From NCBI GenBank assembly GCA_000310025.1, contig FN649753.1, positions 195,443 through 259,442 on the forward strand: DNA of 64,000 nucleotides. The letters run 5' to 3'. Shown piece by piece: positions 15,107 through 28,244 of this stretch (the stretch's first letter is position 1; each line of letters starts with the position of its first letter). Position numbers and translations under genes: made by a program. The notes beneath the pieces were generated by a model. The model had not been told where the DNA came from. It ran no database searches and was given only the letters and a program-made list of their open reading frames with translations. Source of the stretch: Ectocarpus siliculosus (taxonomy: Eukaryota; Sar; Phaeophyceae; Ectocarpales; Ectocarpaceae).

Positions 15107-18100
15107 CACGACACCGAGGATGGATAAAACGTGTCCGTGTTCTTAGGTCAACCAGCGTAGGTATAGTACCGATGGACAAGTGTATGGAGTCGGGGGAGGC
15201 ACACGTTGTCCCTGTTACGGAAGGCATTGACAGTTTCTGGAAGACAATAACCGTTCCTCGAGTAGGTTTTAGCGAGGGTGGTCCCGAACAAAACAGTGCA
15301 CCTACTGCTGCGCTGTTTCGCATGTGTTCTCACAACGGAGCTGAAGAGGGCGTTCTGTTGACAGCACACACACCACAGACAACAGCTTCTGTTAGATACA
15401 GCATATCCGTTATCCTACAAGTCAGCGCTGACTTGCTGACTTGTAGCATAGTGGATATATGCTGTTCATCTAACAGCTTCATGGTTTGTGAACAACAGCA
15501 AAATGAGAGCTTGACTTTGCTTGACTGCCAAGAAAGTCGACGAAGTACCCACCTACCTCACGGAGCATTCGGCCACTGGTTCATCACGTTTGTTCTTTCT
15601 CCGCTCTTCGTGGGCGTAAACAGTCGAGGCATCCTTCATTGAGCGATTGCTTGTGCCGCGACAGGAAGGACGAAAAACGGAAGGGTCGGCCGGGGCTCGA
15701 GAGTTGATATGTATATGGAGAACGCAAATGACCACGAGCACCAAGCACAAACGGTTTCCTTTAGCAGTTACGTCTTCAGCATCATATTAGACATTCGGGA
15801 CACGGCAAGCAAGCCCAAAGAGAGGATAATTTTCTCGGTTAGGCGAGCCAGACAATCGGCACAGTATTTAGTTTTGAATCGTGACTGCTGCCAAACGCTC
15901 GTGTGAGCTCCAAAGATCTAGGCGCGGCGTCGGGAGGGGGATCGTTTCATCCACGCCCGCGATACATGTGTTGCCGAATTTTCACGACGAAGCAAGATGG
16001 AAAGGATTTCGGGTCATCCAAGTGCGGTTCATGTTCCTACTCTGGGGCATCAGCCTAACAACAAAATAAGTCTCGTCCGTCTTGTTCGTGGCAACGAAAA
16101 AAAGTGGAAGATTTCGATCCAGGCCACAAGTGTCCTGCAAGCCTTAGCAGCTTGTCTTTTTTGGCGCAGGGGTACAGCACGAGTCACTTAAAGGAGCCAG
16201 CCTGTGAACCTGCTGCAACCGATGCGTATCGAAGGTCCTGGTGGAACGAACAGACGCATTAACAGACTGCGAGGAGGAACGGAAAACGTCTATCGCCAGC
16301 CCGTAACCAATTCTCACCCACAACGTGCTACGCTATCCAGGGCCTTTTGTTACGCACAAGGGAAGCAACACTAACGAAGCGTCTTATCACTAGTCTATGG
16401 TGTTTGGCAAGCAGAAGCACAAACAAAACAGGCCACGACAGCACAAATTAAGACTCTGTCGCCGAAATACCCCACAGGACCCAACGTTAAGACGTGGATT
16501 CGTTTCACGTACCAGACCAACTAAAAAAGTAACAGCGGCTAAATACGGCGGGCCCAACGAACAGCATCTCCTGGCCGCAGGGGTCAACAAAGCGCAGAGC
16601 CATCTATACCCAGGAATATTTGCTCCGTTGGCCGTACGTAAGCAAAGCAATGCCACACGATGACAGCCCCGCCGCAGTCCCGAAGCGTGCTCCATCTCCC
16701 ATGAGATAAGTCGTGCTGCAAGGTCTGATCCCGGGAGTGGAGAGGAAAAACCGAGGACGGCCATTCCTTGCCATACCCTTCCTTAACGCGTACACGCACC
16801 AACCTCACAATGCCCTCAGTTTTCAGTGCGGAAACAACTTTTGACAAGCTTCACCGGGCTGTTCTTCCCAGTCTGATCGCCGTCAAGGCTATCACGCTGC
16901 TCGCCAACATAAAAGCAAAGTAAAAAATAAAAAACGGTGGTTCTTGACAGTTTTTCGACACGTCAAAACAGAGCGGAAGCATTTCCGGTAATTGTGTATC
17001 ATCCCAATCAAGCTTGGTTCCGAGAACGGCAAACAAGATAGTACTGGTACAGCAACCGCTGAAAACACAACATCCACAAGGGTTGCCGGATTGTGGATAG
17101 GCTGTGGATAGGCTGGAACCACTCCCGACCCCCCTTTTACGGGTACGCCGATGTCAAGACTTCGCCCATGCGTGACTGGCACACCGCACGGAGGGCGATC
17201 GGCAACGTTCATCCGGAGATTTGAGAGATTTGGGCAGACCGCAGGGAACGCCCTCAGCCCGCCAAGTAAACAGCAAAGGTCAACCGGGTGATGACGCAAG
17301 TACCCGGTGTTTATCTTAGAAAAAGGTGAATAATCGTACCGAGTTTACCACCAAAAAGCCTCAGAGCACAACACAAAATAACAGCATATTCACTCTAGGC
17401 GTGGGGGCACACAGGGGGCGTGTTCTTGGGCGCGGCGTGTTCCGTCTCGTCTATGTACATGGTACAAAAGGTCTAAAATGGTAACATACCACGAAACGCC
17501 ACCTAGTATAATAGTCTCAACCGAGCTATGCATTTATCGTTCATGAGTCTAAGGATAAATAGCAAGGATGCATGAGTCTCCCCCTCCACCCTCCCCTCGA
17601 GGACGCGTGGTCAACGGATGCAAAACATAATAATACGCCCCCCCCGCCCCCCTCCCCAACACGCCTCCCCCAGGAGCTCAGGCATCTTTCTGGATCGCAC
17701 GATCGTCTTCCAGCGCTGTCACGCATGCCGTATACCGTTTGCCACTCTCGCTGCCATACCGGTCGCTCGCATATATAATAGGCTCGATACCTGGCGCAGG
17801 GCAGACGAGAGGCGCAGGGCAGGTGGAGTTAGGGATCGATGGTGAGACGGACAAAAGAACGGCCCCTCACATGTTTAGCGTGGTGCAACGCGCCGAAGAC
17901 GACACTATCACAAAAAACATCACCACACCAACAGCACCAACACCAACACCGACACTGACAACCGACAACACCAAGAACGACAACACCAACACCAAGAACA
18001 CCAACAACAAACATATGTGTCACCTGAAGGTAAGATGGTGTTCACCCGCCCCTGTTCGCCGGCCGACCCTTCACACGGGCCCCACCGTCGACGGCTCTCT

Positions 18101-18731
18101 GCCGCCTTCCTCTACTCATCCGGTCCTTCAAAGCACCAGCGACTTTGTGCCGCCTCGCCTTCAGCCTATCGTTGAGCTCGCCCTTGTGAGCACACAAGCG
18201 CGGTGGGGTTTGGGAGGGGGCAGCGAAAAAGTAATTCGTTGCATGCGTAGTTAGTTGTTCGTGTTCGGTGAGTGGAAGAAGAAAACGCTATCGTTTCGTA
18301 TTCAGACGAAGAACGGCGAAATTTGTTCGTCATATGTAGGGAGGTTTTTGACAGCCAGCTACCCCTCCGCAGCTAGAGCCCCCTAATTGAACGACACGCA
18401 GGAGGGACCCTCGCTTTCAGCCCAACTTGCGAAGGCATTTTTGGAGGGGGGAAACTCGTAGACACTGACTGGGAACCAACTGCTGTAGATTACCAACCAG
18501 CTGCTCCCGGAACTCAAGCGATGATGAAATTGGTCAACGGATGGCGTGGTGCCTAGCGCTGTTGGAGATCACATCTCGGTGGAAAGGGTGGCAAGTTTGG
18601 CTGCGCGGAAGCAAGGGGCACACTCGATATACTCTGCCTTCCCTTGCACACGAACACACCGACTACAGCAAGTACATCCTTCGAGAAACACGCCAGGGGG
18701 CAAAATAAATCCAGCAAGAAAGGCGGCGGCA
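15107..18731. other. Spacer between convergent genes
   Basis: Tail-to-tail spacer of 3.6 kb between the EF-hand-like gene and cardiolipin synthase. No exon with splice support was found. It holds a palindromic element at 15389-15476 and a low-complexity ACC/AAC-rich stretch at about 17920-18010. The sequence is otherwise unremarkable and less GC-rich than the exons. Confidence 0.5.
15389..15476. mobile_element. Short palindromic element (AAGTCAGC family), copy A
   Basis: About 88 bp that folds back on itself. The left end CTGTTAGATACAGCATATCC pairs with the right end, which reads GGATATATGCTGTTCATCTAACAG. The centre is CAAGTCAGCGCTGACTTG. The same core and flanks occur at 52684-52829. It is too short to code for anything and resembles a MITE. 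Confidence 0.7.
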
Positions 18732-20385
18732 TCAACGCAGCCGGCGGCAGCACACGCGCACCTTCCTGACCCGCATGCGCTCCCGCCCGACCCCCATCCT
18801 CTCCCTGACCAGCACCTCCCTCTCGCGGTACCGCTCCTGAAGGTTCTCCCTCTGAATCATGAGGCGCTTGCCGAGCCTTCCCTTGGGCTTCAGCCCGGAC
18901 ACCAGGAGGTAGTTGACTCCCGACGCTAACGTGGCCACCCCGGTGCCGACGCTGGTTGTTGCCCAGTGTCCAGGCACGCATAACAACACGTTCGTGCGGG
19001 TTCGTCGTGTATTGTGGTTGGTGTTTTCACGAGTAGGTGCGGGCAAAGGTCGCGGTGGGCAAGGGGGGGGGGGGTCAAGGGACAACGTTAGTCGACAAAA
19101 TGTAGGCCAGAACCTATGTGGCGCACCACCAGCAGACCGAACCAAATGTACGGTAGAACCATAGAGGTGTGTGTGGTGGTTTGACAGCCAGTTACATGGG
19201 CTGGGTGTGTCGAAGGTGTAACAGGCAAGGCGGTTAAGTGTAGCCATTTGTTACGCGTGCTGCGTTCGAGTCACTTTTTCCCCAGTGATCACTATGACCT
19301 ATCTCTTCCGAAACGGGTCGCAGACGGCACTCCTGAGAGAGACCTACGCCTCCAACGGTTGGGCCGCTCTATTGAGTGTGTTACGGCAGACAACGACCGC
19401 CACGAGGCAAAATCGTCAAAAAGGGGGGGGGGGGGGGAGGGCGAGGATGCATCGTGACCAATCACCAAATGTTTTGTTACAGAAAAGAGTATTGACAACA
19501 CCCTAACGGTTGCGAGAGATGTTCTACAAGCTAGAAGCCTAGTATCGCTGACTGATAGGGAAAGAGTCCACTATGGTTGTACACCGCTTCCTACACTATT
19601 CCCTCGTTCCCCCGCTTACCACAAGGCGGAAAACACGGCGTCTCCTGGGACGAGGTAGACGGAGTTGGTCAGTCCCAGCCAGAGCGTGCCGAACTGCAGA
19701 ACGGTGTTCACCTTTCACGGTGATGTCGACAACAACAACAAAAAAGGGGAGGGGGAAGAAGAAAGTCAGGGCAGACCAAACGTGTTGGCAGGGAGCTTTG
19801 AGAGACGGGAGGGAGTTGTGTGTCTTCTCTATTTCTGAAGGTGCTGCTGGTGTTGTATTAGGAATAAAGGACATGTTGGGTGCGCGACAAGGTCATTGCC
19901 AGCTACCACCCTGTGCCGTGCATGCGGATCGAGCGACGTTACGAGACGCGCTTCCAACAAAGAAAACGAATATTTAGCGTCAGTACATCTGTACATCCAC
20001 ACTGCGCGCAACGGTGTCCAGCAGCGGCAGCAATATCAACAACAGACCGAGGAAGTAGCAGCAGCAGCAGCAGCAACCACGTGGGTACAAGCAGCGGCAA
20101 CGTTTGAGCAAAACAAGCAGCAGCAGCAGCAGTTGTCCTCACTTTGCTGAGAGTGCTGGGAGTGACCTTGTAATCGAGGGAGTCGAGGTCGAAGAAAGCG
20201 TCTCCCTCTCTTCGAGTCTTGAAGCGGTAGGCAATGGACCCCGCGATGAGAAGCGCGTCGCGCCCCACCATTAGTGCCTGGACAAGGCAAGGACAGGAAA
20301 AAACAACACCGAGAGTCATTAACAGCGGTCTCGTCATCAAAGCTCTTCTCCAGCCCTTGGCCTTTCGTCAATGCCGTTCTTACTG

Positions 20386-20454
<69 letters not shown>

Positions 20455-23174
20455 CTCTCTCTGTGTCTCTCCCTCATTCTCTGTCTCGTTGTCCCTCTCT
20501 CTCCTTCTCTGCCCCTCTCTGTGTCCCTCTCTCTCTCGTCCACCCCCGCTTCTCTCTCTATCCCCTCTCGCCACCCATTTCCCTCAACACCTTCCTCACC
20601 ACAAGGGCAGTAGGAACGATTCCCTGCTGACCCAGAGCCAGGGCCACCGTGGTGACCATCACTTTGTCGGCCAAAGGGTCCAAGAACCCGCCAAGCACTG
20701 ACTGTGATGCGGTCGGTTGGAGAACAAACGGAGAAAACATTTCAAGGGTGATGTCGTACAAGAACGGTTTCGATAACACATGATCATCGGGAGTCCAACA
20801 GATGTATTGTAGGTATTTCATGTCGGGCGCTACATTATCTTTGTTTCTGAGATATGCGCTACCATACTGTTCAGGAGCGACGGGGAAGAAATAGCGGAGT
20901 GAAGGGCTGGCAGCTTCCCGAAACGACGCGCAGCCCCAAAAGAGAACCCGCTGCAAAACGTCGGGGCTGCTATGTAGAGCTAAGTACAACGGTGCCCCCC
21001 GCTCTACTTTGAGACAACTGCAATGCTTCTTCTTTCCGTGGCAAATCAATTTCTCCCTGCCCCCCCCCCGCCCCCGCCCAATGATGGTGATTCCGAACAA
21101 CTAAACCTGTTCGCGAATAGAAAACATGCGGGCACGAGGCATTTCGAAGGCATGCGCATTCGCGGGAAGCACAAATGCCAGCAGCAAGACCTCGACACAC
21201 CCGAGGTACGGGCATGTCGCGAGTCCGGCAGCTGGCGCTTGTGCCTCTCTCGCGAACGCGCATACCGTCGAAATGCTTCGTTCCCACGATCTTCTATCCG
21301 CGAAACAGGCATGCTTGTTAGGAAACCCATCACTTGTATCAGTTCGTGGGGAGGAAACAGGGTGGAGACGCTGTGCCACCGAACGGAAGGAGCATTGAAG
21401 TTGTCTCAAAGCAAAGCAGGGGGCAGCGCTGTACATAGCTATACACAGCAGCAGCAGCAGCAGCCGCAGCGACGACTACGGCCGTTGTTCCTCACCGTTT
21501 GCTTCCACTTCCGTGCGATGTATCCGTCCAGCCAGTCCGTTAAGCTCGCCGCCAGCAACCCTGGAAAAAAAACAGCACAGCAACAACAAGCATCACGCAC
21601 AAGGGATCTTATGAGAGACCGCTTCCGTTATCATCAACGCACGGTGAAGCTCGGTAACTTCGTCAACAGCACCAGTGGGGCTACGTATGTATTTAATCGT
21701 ATCCGTGCTTTGCATGGGTAACCTCCGGACCAAACGGGCACCATCGAGCGTATCGACTACGACCAAAAAGAGAACACGTGAACAACAAGACACAAAGGGC
21801 GTGGGCAAGCCGCTGAGCGCCCGCAGGATATGGTACAAGTGCGAGGCACAAACAAAACAGAAACCCGCGATACACGAAAAGCCCACCGGACGCCGTCGCA
21901 CATCGAACCCGCGAATATTTCCCGCAGGGTGCGCGTATAGACAAAAAGTTTCTAGGATAATCCCGCACAACAGGAGACGGATGTGACACGTCAAGGAAAA
22001 AAAATATGCCACAAGGACAAACTTGTGCCACCACTCAGTCACGCGGGCTGTGCGGGATAGATACCCTACCCCGCCCTCGGAGAGATAAAAAGGCGTCTAC
22101 GGGGACCAAGGAATCTCTCTCACCGGCGAGAGCTAGCTCATGCTGGGAGGTGACGATGAGGCTGGCCAGGACAGGGCAGAAGGCTATCCGACCCATAGTG
22201 ATCATGTTTGGCACGGTCCACACACGGTCGGATTCCTTTTCCGCGACGACATTGGAGGGGGAACGCACCAAGCACAGGACAGGCAGGAGAGGAAGGGTGG
22301 ACATAAAAAAATTACGTACACGCCAAACAGAGAGGGGTCAGAGGGAAAGGCGACAGGCGCGCGGTCGACAGGATGGGTGTGTGAGCGGTTTCCACTCGCG
22401 TGCAAATCAATCGACAACAACGACAACAACGACAACAAGTTAAGAACGTAACGAAGGTGATGAAGGTGAAGCTCGCGCGAGAAAGACTACGAAGGGAAGA
22501 CGGTACGGTATTTCTGGCGTTGTCACGTCATGCAAAACCCCGTGATGAAAAAACGGAAGCAGCATGTCACAGCCACACCATGAGTGTACAGTGCACGTGT
22601 GGTAGGTCCGAGAAAATTTGATCAGGCACACGGAGCTTGTGCGCACCCGCGAGCAACACAGAAAGGTGGGCGGCCCACACGTCCCAACCCTTCCCAAATC
22701 CAATCTGTTCCTCGCCACGAAAACACACACCTTTTCAACCATCGAAGCGGCTCCCTCCTCTTCCTCCTCCTCAAAACGCTCGCCATCGCGGCTGCTCCTG
22801 TCGCCCTCCCCCTGTTGTACTCCCCCCCCATCGTCTACCTTTCCCCCTTCGCCGGTGCTCCTGGCGTCGGTCTTGTATGGCTCCTGCCGCGTTTGTCTCT
22901 GTCGGCATTGACCGGGGCTAGAAGAGCAAAACCTCAGCGCTCTCCTTGAGGCAGCGACTGCCGGTGTCTTTGATCGCTGCTGTTGCCCCTGCTGCTGCTG
23001 TTGTGGCGACGGCGATCGTATCTTGGTGGAGTTCGAAGCTGCACCGCTTCTTCTTCGACCGGCGGTGCTGCTGCTGTGAGGTCGCGCGGGGCACGATAGC
23101 GACGACGTGGGCTGCGGCCGTGACGTTGGAGCCGCTGTGACGGTGGCGAGGCATCGCGCAGCCGACAGCCGCAC
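18732..23174 (-). CDS. Cardiolipin synthase (CDP-alcohol phosphatidyltransferase type)
   Basis: Joins CDP-diacylglycerol and phosphatidylglycerol to make cardiolipin in the mitochondrial inner membrane. Exons: an N-terminal one ending at 22731 (open upstream to about 23240), then 22235-22124, 21560-21496, 20701-20600, 20277-20143, 19711-19620 and 18951-18732 (stop TGA); all phases agree. The second exon gives VWTVPNMITMGRIAFCPVLA. The catalytic CDP-OH-P motif D-x2-D-G-x2-A-R-x8-G-x3-D-x3-D is complete but split by an intron: DWLDGYIARKWKQT then SVLGGFLDPLADK. Later exons give ALMVGRDALLIAGSIAYR and VNTVLQFGTLWLG, as in eukaryotic CRLS1. The first exon is rich in Arg, Ser and Ala (LATVTAAPTSRPQPTS), fitting a mitochondrial presequence. 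No ATG opens it at 23174 (the codon there is GTG), so the true start is in an upstream exon or is the internal ATG at 22742. Confidence 0.88.
20388..20446 (+). repeat. (CT)n microsatellite
   Basis: CT run continuing into degenerate CT/GT-rich sequence to about 20570, inside an intron of cardiolipin synthase. Here the run is GA on the sense strand, unlike the other CT tracts in the window. Confidence 0.95.
20983..21434. repeat. Long inverted repeat, ~220-bp arms
   Basis: The two halves are imperfect reverse complements about a centre near 21200. For example, the left edge reads GAGACAACTGCAATGCTTC while the right edge carries GAAGTTGTCTCAAAGC. Translating the right arm forward and the left arm backward gives related peptides (LSQSKAGGSAV versus LSQSRAGGTVV). 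It sits in the intron between cardiolipin synthase exons 21496 and 20701. Confidence 0.75.
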
Positions 23175-24267
23175 GGGCGCGTCACCGTAGTAGTTGCGGC
23201 TGTGGCGTTGGCGTTGGCCGGCGCACCTGCTGGTATGTGTTCACGCCAACAACGGAGCGAAGGCGCACATTAGAGAGGGCGGAGCAACTTGTTGGGCCCT
23301 GTTGCACTTGCCACTTGCCATGGCTGCGTTTAACCCCCCCGGGACCAATAGGCGTAGTGTTTACTTAGCGGAGATGGTGGGTACCGGAACAATCACGCTT
23401 CCAGCAGCAAAAGAGTTCGTGCTTTGCTATGTATGTCTGTGGTTCTTGCATTGAAGCACACGACTTCTCGGGGCTCCTCATGCTTTATTTGTGTTATCAC
23501 GACCGAACTCTACCGCATCCATCCCGCCTACCAACCACGGTCATATCAACCAGAATAACGACTTTAGCCGCACAACCCAACCGGACAGCAGTGCTAGTCC
23601 AACCCTTTCGTTTAATCACGAGGGACGGTTGCCTAATGTCAAGGCGCGTTGGCTACACAGTACTCCACAGCTTGCAGTTTAGTCAGCATTTGTGGTGGCT
23701 CCGTGCGCGATGCTCACGGGAACCTGTTCTCTCTCAGGCGTTCGTGGATATGTAGTACATAGTGCATTCCATGAGGTGACCCGAGCCAAGCCAACTGCAG
23801 AGGGAGGAACAGAGTATCCCACGCGCTCGTGGCTTTCCAAGAACAAAGGTGGCATAGCAGCGAGAGAGAGCGAGTGCGGAAACCGGCATCTAGCATTGTA
23901 GACTATGCATACGAGACAGGAGACCAACATGATGCGTGATTCCTCTAACAGAACCACATTGGAGCATTGCTTTTATCACCTGGCCGATATCTGGCGGCAC
24001 CTGCCCACAAGAACCCTCGTTGCTCGCACCACCATGGCGTGCACACGGAGATACACGGTGTGCTGCACCTGTGCTGCGGCTGCTGTGTGCTGCGGTGGGT
24101 GTGCCAGTGCCTGTGTTGCTGAAAACACAACAATCACACAAACACCCAAGCCAGATAAGAATCGTTCTGCGGAGCCCCCTCAAGGTGTCAAAGCTGTGCT
24201 CTGTGCTTGTTGTCAATGCCGTGTGCTGTGTTCTGGCCACGGCACCAGGAACAGCAATAAGGCGGTC

Positions 24268-25159
24268 ATGACAATTACCGAGAATGAGCTTCTGGAAATA
24301 AACGCGGACCTGATGGTCCTGATTCGTGAAAAGCAGGAGCAGGGCGCCCTGGCTGATGCCACTAGGTGAGACGGTTTTTTGAATTTTCGAAAAATGGTCC
24401 GGTAAATGGGTTGCATCCTTTTATCAAGCATATGGTACGAACATGTTGGTGTTGGCTTCGGTGTGGGCTGCATCTTTGCCATGACAGCTTTCGGCCGGGT
24501 TCAAGGTCCTTGTCTACTGACCCATGTTCGCTTGATCGCTTGACTACGCTCTGCTGCTGTGCACTATTATAGACATCGACACGTAAATGTAGGTGTAGGT
24601 CGGTACAGCAATAGTCTTGTGTGCTTTCACGAGCCTACAGCAGTTGTAGTATACCTTAGAATCAGCACACGAGATAGAGAGAGCCACTACATACAACAGC
24701 AGTGGCCACCGCTGCTGCACTGCTGTGAGGAGCAATTCGTTGAAAGGCCAGTCCCACAAGTGTGTACGGCCTGATTTATTAGAGGATGACGTAGTGCGAT
24801 GTAATGTACTAGTCTACGTCGTGAGAGCTTCCTCTTCTTACCTACAGTAGTGTCCACCCTTGGTACACAGCAGTTACCGCTGTGGACAGCAGTAGTAAAC
24901 GACACCCTGGGAACTCACCCAAACATGCGGTCGAATGAGAGGGTGCTCAATTTACGTACGCACATGTACCACGACTTGTCTCCTGGAACACTTTTTGAAC
25001 AGGCGTCTTTCGTGTTGGTCGTAGCGCGAAACACAAAACACAACGTTGCCGACGTATGTATGGAAACACGGGACGTTTACTCTCTCCCCCGTGTACCCTG
25101 TAACAAGATGCAATCCTCGCCTTGGCGGTAACAAACGGGGTTGGGTGCTCTCTGTCTGC

Positions 25160-25233
<74 letters not shown>

Positions 25234-28200
25234 CTCTCTCTCTGTGTCCTTCTCTCCCCCTCTCTCTCTCTCCATGCACACACACACTATTGCCGAGATT
25301 TTCATTGGCCGGCCGGTTAGCGGTCGATGCTGTGCTAAATTAACATGAAAGACATACCAGACCAGACCATAAGCAGTGCGCAAGATGAGGAGATTCCTTT
25401 TTGTGGAGGCATGGTTCGCTGGCGAGCTGCCTTAAACTGCTCTAAGCGCCTCAGACAGACTGCAGTCGGCACAACAGCGAGGTGCGTTGAAGTTGACGAC
25501 AGCCTTCCTGTCTCCTCACCCCCCGTGCGCCCCCTACCGCCTCAGCCTTCAGATAGTGCTCCACAAGAACCTCATGCGGCTGCGCCAGTTCATGGCCGCA
25601 CCCGACGAGCCGATACCGAACGCCCCCAAGGATTGGATGCCTCCGATGCCCACACCGGACACGCCTCCAGCAGGAGAGAGCGACAGCGAAAGCGACTCAA
25701 CCGGTGATGAGGTGCGACGTTCGGAAGCTGTGTATTAGCGTTTTAGGCGCATTCGGCGTACCCGCGTTGTTGGTGTGACGTTTAGTACGTACGGCTTTCG
25801 GGTCACCGTGGAGACTACGTACGAATGCATTGATGCGCGGTATGTTCTGAGATATATCGAACACACATACAACTATGGATTACACTTTGTCTGTCCACAA
25901 TCACAAGGCAGTAGACATTCGTCATCGCCTCCGGAACGAGGAAAAATGTGTCCTTCGAGGTGGTGTCTCGTTCGTTGCTGGCTGCGTTGCACGCGTGCCG
26001 CTGCGCACCTGCTGGAGCGCTCTGTTGTTTTGCGGAGCCATAGCCGGCCTGTGCTTGGATGTCAGGTCGCCTATTCCTGTGCTGTTCTCACACCCCAACG
26101 ACAGCGTGGTGCAGGCCTCTTGCGGCGCCTACCTTCCCGCTGCTCCCAACACTCTCGTTTGGCGATGACGAACACATTTATCGGCTTCTCCTCCTCTCTC
26201 CCTCTCTCTCTCTCTCTCCTCCTCCTCTCTCCCTCTTTCTCATGCTGCTTCTACCCTCCTCCGAACTGAAACAAAAATGGAGCAGCAAGGCGTGCAAGGA
26301 GAACGAGCAACTCGGAAGGGAAAAGGCAAGCAGAAGCAAAAGGAGCGGCAGCCCCGGGCGGAGGGTTGCGCAGCACCTGGAGTAACATCAGCACGAGCAT
26401 CAGGGTCCTCGTCAACGCGAGTCGCCCCCGGAGGGGCGGTGAGATTGCTTCCCGGCTTCAGCGCTACCGAGACACAATTCGTTGGTGAACACGGCGGTGC
26501 TGGTGCTGGTGCAGCTGGTGCCTGCGGCGCTGCCATTACTGACGGGCAGCAGCAGGTTCGGGGAGGGGTGGGGAGGAGCCCGTGTGCAGGTCTCCCATCG
26601 GGAACAACGGCGTCGTTGTCCTCACCTTCCACCAGACGAAAGCGAAAGTCCCGAAAAAGGAAGAGCCAGCACGGAGGCGGCAGCGAAAGCAGGGGCAGCG
26701 ACGGCGGCGGCAGCGACGGCGGCGGCGACGGTGGGTTGGGAACGCTCCTGTACGCGGGTATGCGCAGCCACGAGAAGGTTTCGCCGCACATTCCGAGCAG
26801 CTCCGCGTTCGTGCCGACGGCCTGGAGGGACCGCGTGAGCGGCAGCGGCAGCGGCGGCAGCGGTGAGGGCGGCGGGAGCGGAGCCGCCGCGGCCACCCTT
26901 TCCCCCGCCCCGTCTGCTTCCTCCGCTCCTCCTTCCCCTACGCCAGCCTCTCACGCGTTGGCTTCTTCTTCTCCGCCGGATGCAACGCCGTCTTCCATGC
27001 GGCCGCGACCAGCGAAGCCGTCTACATCGGCACCGGCTGCGGCGGCTGCGGCGGCTGCGGCGCGGAGCAAGGCGTCACCGGTCGTCAGCGGGAAGGCCAG
27101 GAAGCTGCTGGGCCGAGCGTCGAAGGTACCGCCAGGCCCGCTCCGCGGCGGCCGCGTTGGCGCGGCTCCGGCGCCTCTAGCCCCGGCCCCGCCAGCGATG
27201 GGCGGCGGACGTTTCGCCGCCCCTCCCCCTCCTCCTTCGTTCATCCCTCCGTTCTTCCATCCACCGTTCGGTCTCTCGCCGTACGGACTGGCCCCCTTCC
27301 CCCCAAGCCCGCTCATGGCGACGGCGACGGCCCCTCTTCTCGGAACCCCTTCCGCTCCCTTCGCCCACCCCCGTCTTCTTGCTGGCTCCCGTCCTCCGTT
27401 CGGCATGATGCCGTTCGTTCCCCTTCCCGGCGCTTCTTCTTCGGCACCCCCCCCCCTTCCCTCCGCGCTTCTGGGACCACCACGGCGCCCCCCCCCCAAG
27501 ATCGACGAGGCCACGGCGGCGGAGATTCGCAAGTTGCGGACGTCCAACGTGTTGGCTAACAGCCACCGGAAGAACTTCGTCGAAGACGACGATTTGGAGG
27601 TTGACGTGGAGGGGGGTGACGATGAAATCGAGGCCAGACAAGCAGCAGCGGCGGGAGCGGGAGCGGGAGCGGGAGCGGGAGCGGGAGCGGGAGCGGGAGC
27701 CGGAGCAGGAGCAGAGGAGGGAGGAACGCCTGTGCCGACGGCTGCTGCGACGACGCTACCGGCGCCACCACGACCACCACCACCTCGGACGACGACGTCA
27801 TCACAGCCACCACCGCCGACAACAACAACAGCGGCGGCGACGCTTCCACTTCCGACGGGGGCAGGGCCGTCCCTTCGAGTGAGCAACGATCACGGTAGCG
27901 GTGGCGGCGGTGGAAGCAGCCAAGACAACGGCAACGGCAACGACGACGACGACGACGACGACTTTTCGCTTGACACGCCGTCGCGGGCACGAAGCCGTCA
28001 GGGAGAGGGGAAGGGGATGCCCTTGCCAGCTGCAGCAGCGGCAGCAGCAGGGGGGGGACAGGGAGACGCAGGAACGGGACGAGCAGGGGGTGGGGGACGG
28101 GCGGGAAGCCCCGCGAGGCCGATTCTCGCCCAGCCGTGGCTGCCGATGCCGGTGGTGTCGTCGGGGGCGCCACGGACGTCCGCGTTGGACCCGTCCGCCG

Positions 28201-28244
28201 TATCCAACATTGCCTTCGACGACGAAAGTGGTGGCCGTGCGTGA
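24268..28244 (+). CDS. SS18/GIF-type (SSXT domain) co-activator
   Basis: Three exons, 24268-24365, 25546-25711 and 26286-28244 (stop TGA), give 740 residues in consistent phase. Exon 1 and the start of exon 2 rebuild an SSXT domain: ENELLEINADLMVLIREKQ, GALADA, then LQIVLHKNLMRLRQFMA. This corresponds to the helix pair with the conserved H-x-N-L of human SS18 and plant GIF proteins, which act as adaptors in SWI/SNF remodelling and with growth-regulating transcription factors. Exon 2 continues with an acidic Pro-rich stretch (GESDSESDSTGDE). Exon 3 is a long disordered region: basic patches (TRRKRKSRKRKSQ), Ala/Gly/Ser and Pro runs, a poly(AG) tract and an acidic run. One possible ordered segment is EATAAEIRKLRTSNVLANSH. 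The join to exon 3 rests on phase and on a CT-rich tract before the acceptor; exon 3 could be a separate gene starting at the ATG at 26277. Confidence 0.7.
25162..25222 (+). repeat. (CT)n microsatellite
   Basis: CT run of about 60 bp followed by GT/CT-rich sequence to about 25290, in the SS18-like gene's first intron on the sense strand. Confidence 0.95.
27655..27715 (+). repeat. GGAGCG hexanucleotide run
   Basis: About nine tandem copies of a GGAGCG-type unit inside exon 3 of the SS18-like gene, read as alternating Gly-Ala. Confidence 0.9.

Noticed and set aside
18546-18929. Plus-strand 127-codon frame over 18.5-18.9 kb
   Set aside because: Antisense to the last exon of cardiolipin synthase, which has family and phase support.
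21023-21721. 232-codon plus-strand open frame
   Set aside because: It runs through the long inverted repeat and antisense to a cardiolipin synthase exon; the similarity of its two halves is due to the palindrome.
26951-27886. Minus-strand 311-codon frame
   Set aside because: Antisense shadow of the GC-rich exon 3 of the SS18-like gene, with no motifs of its own.
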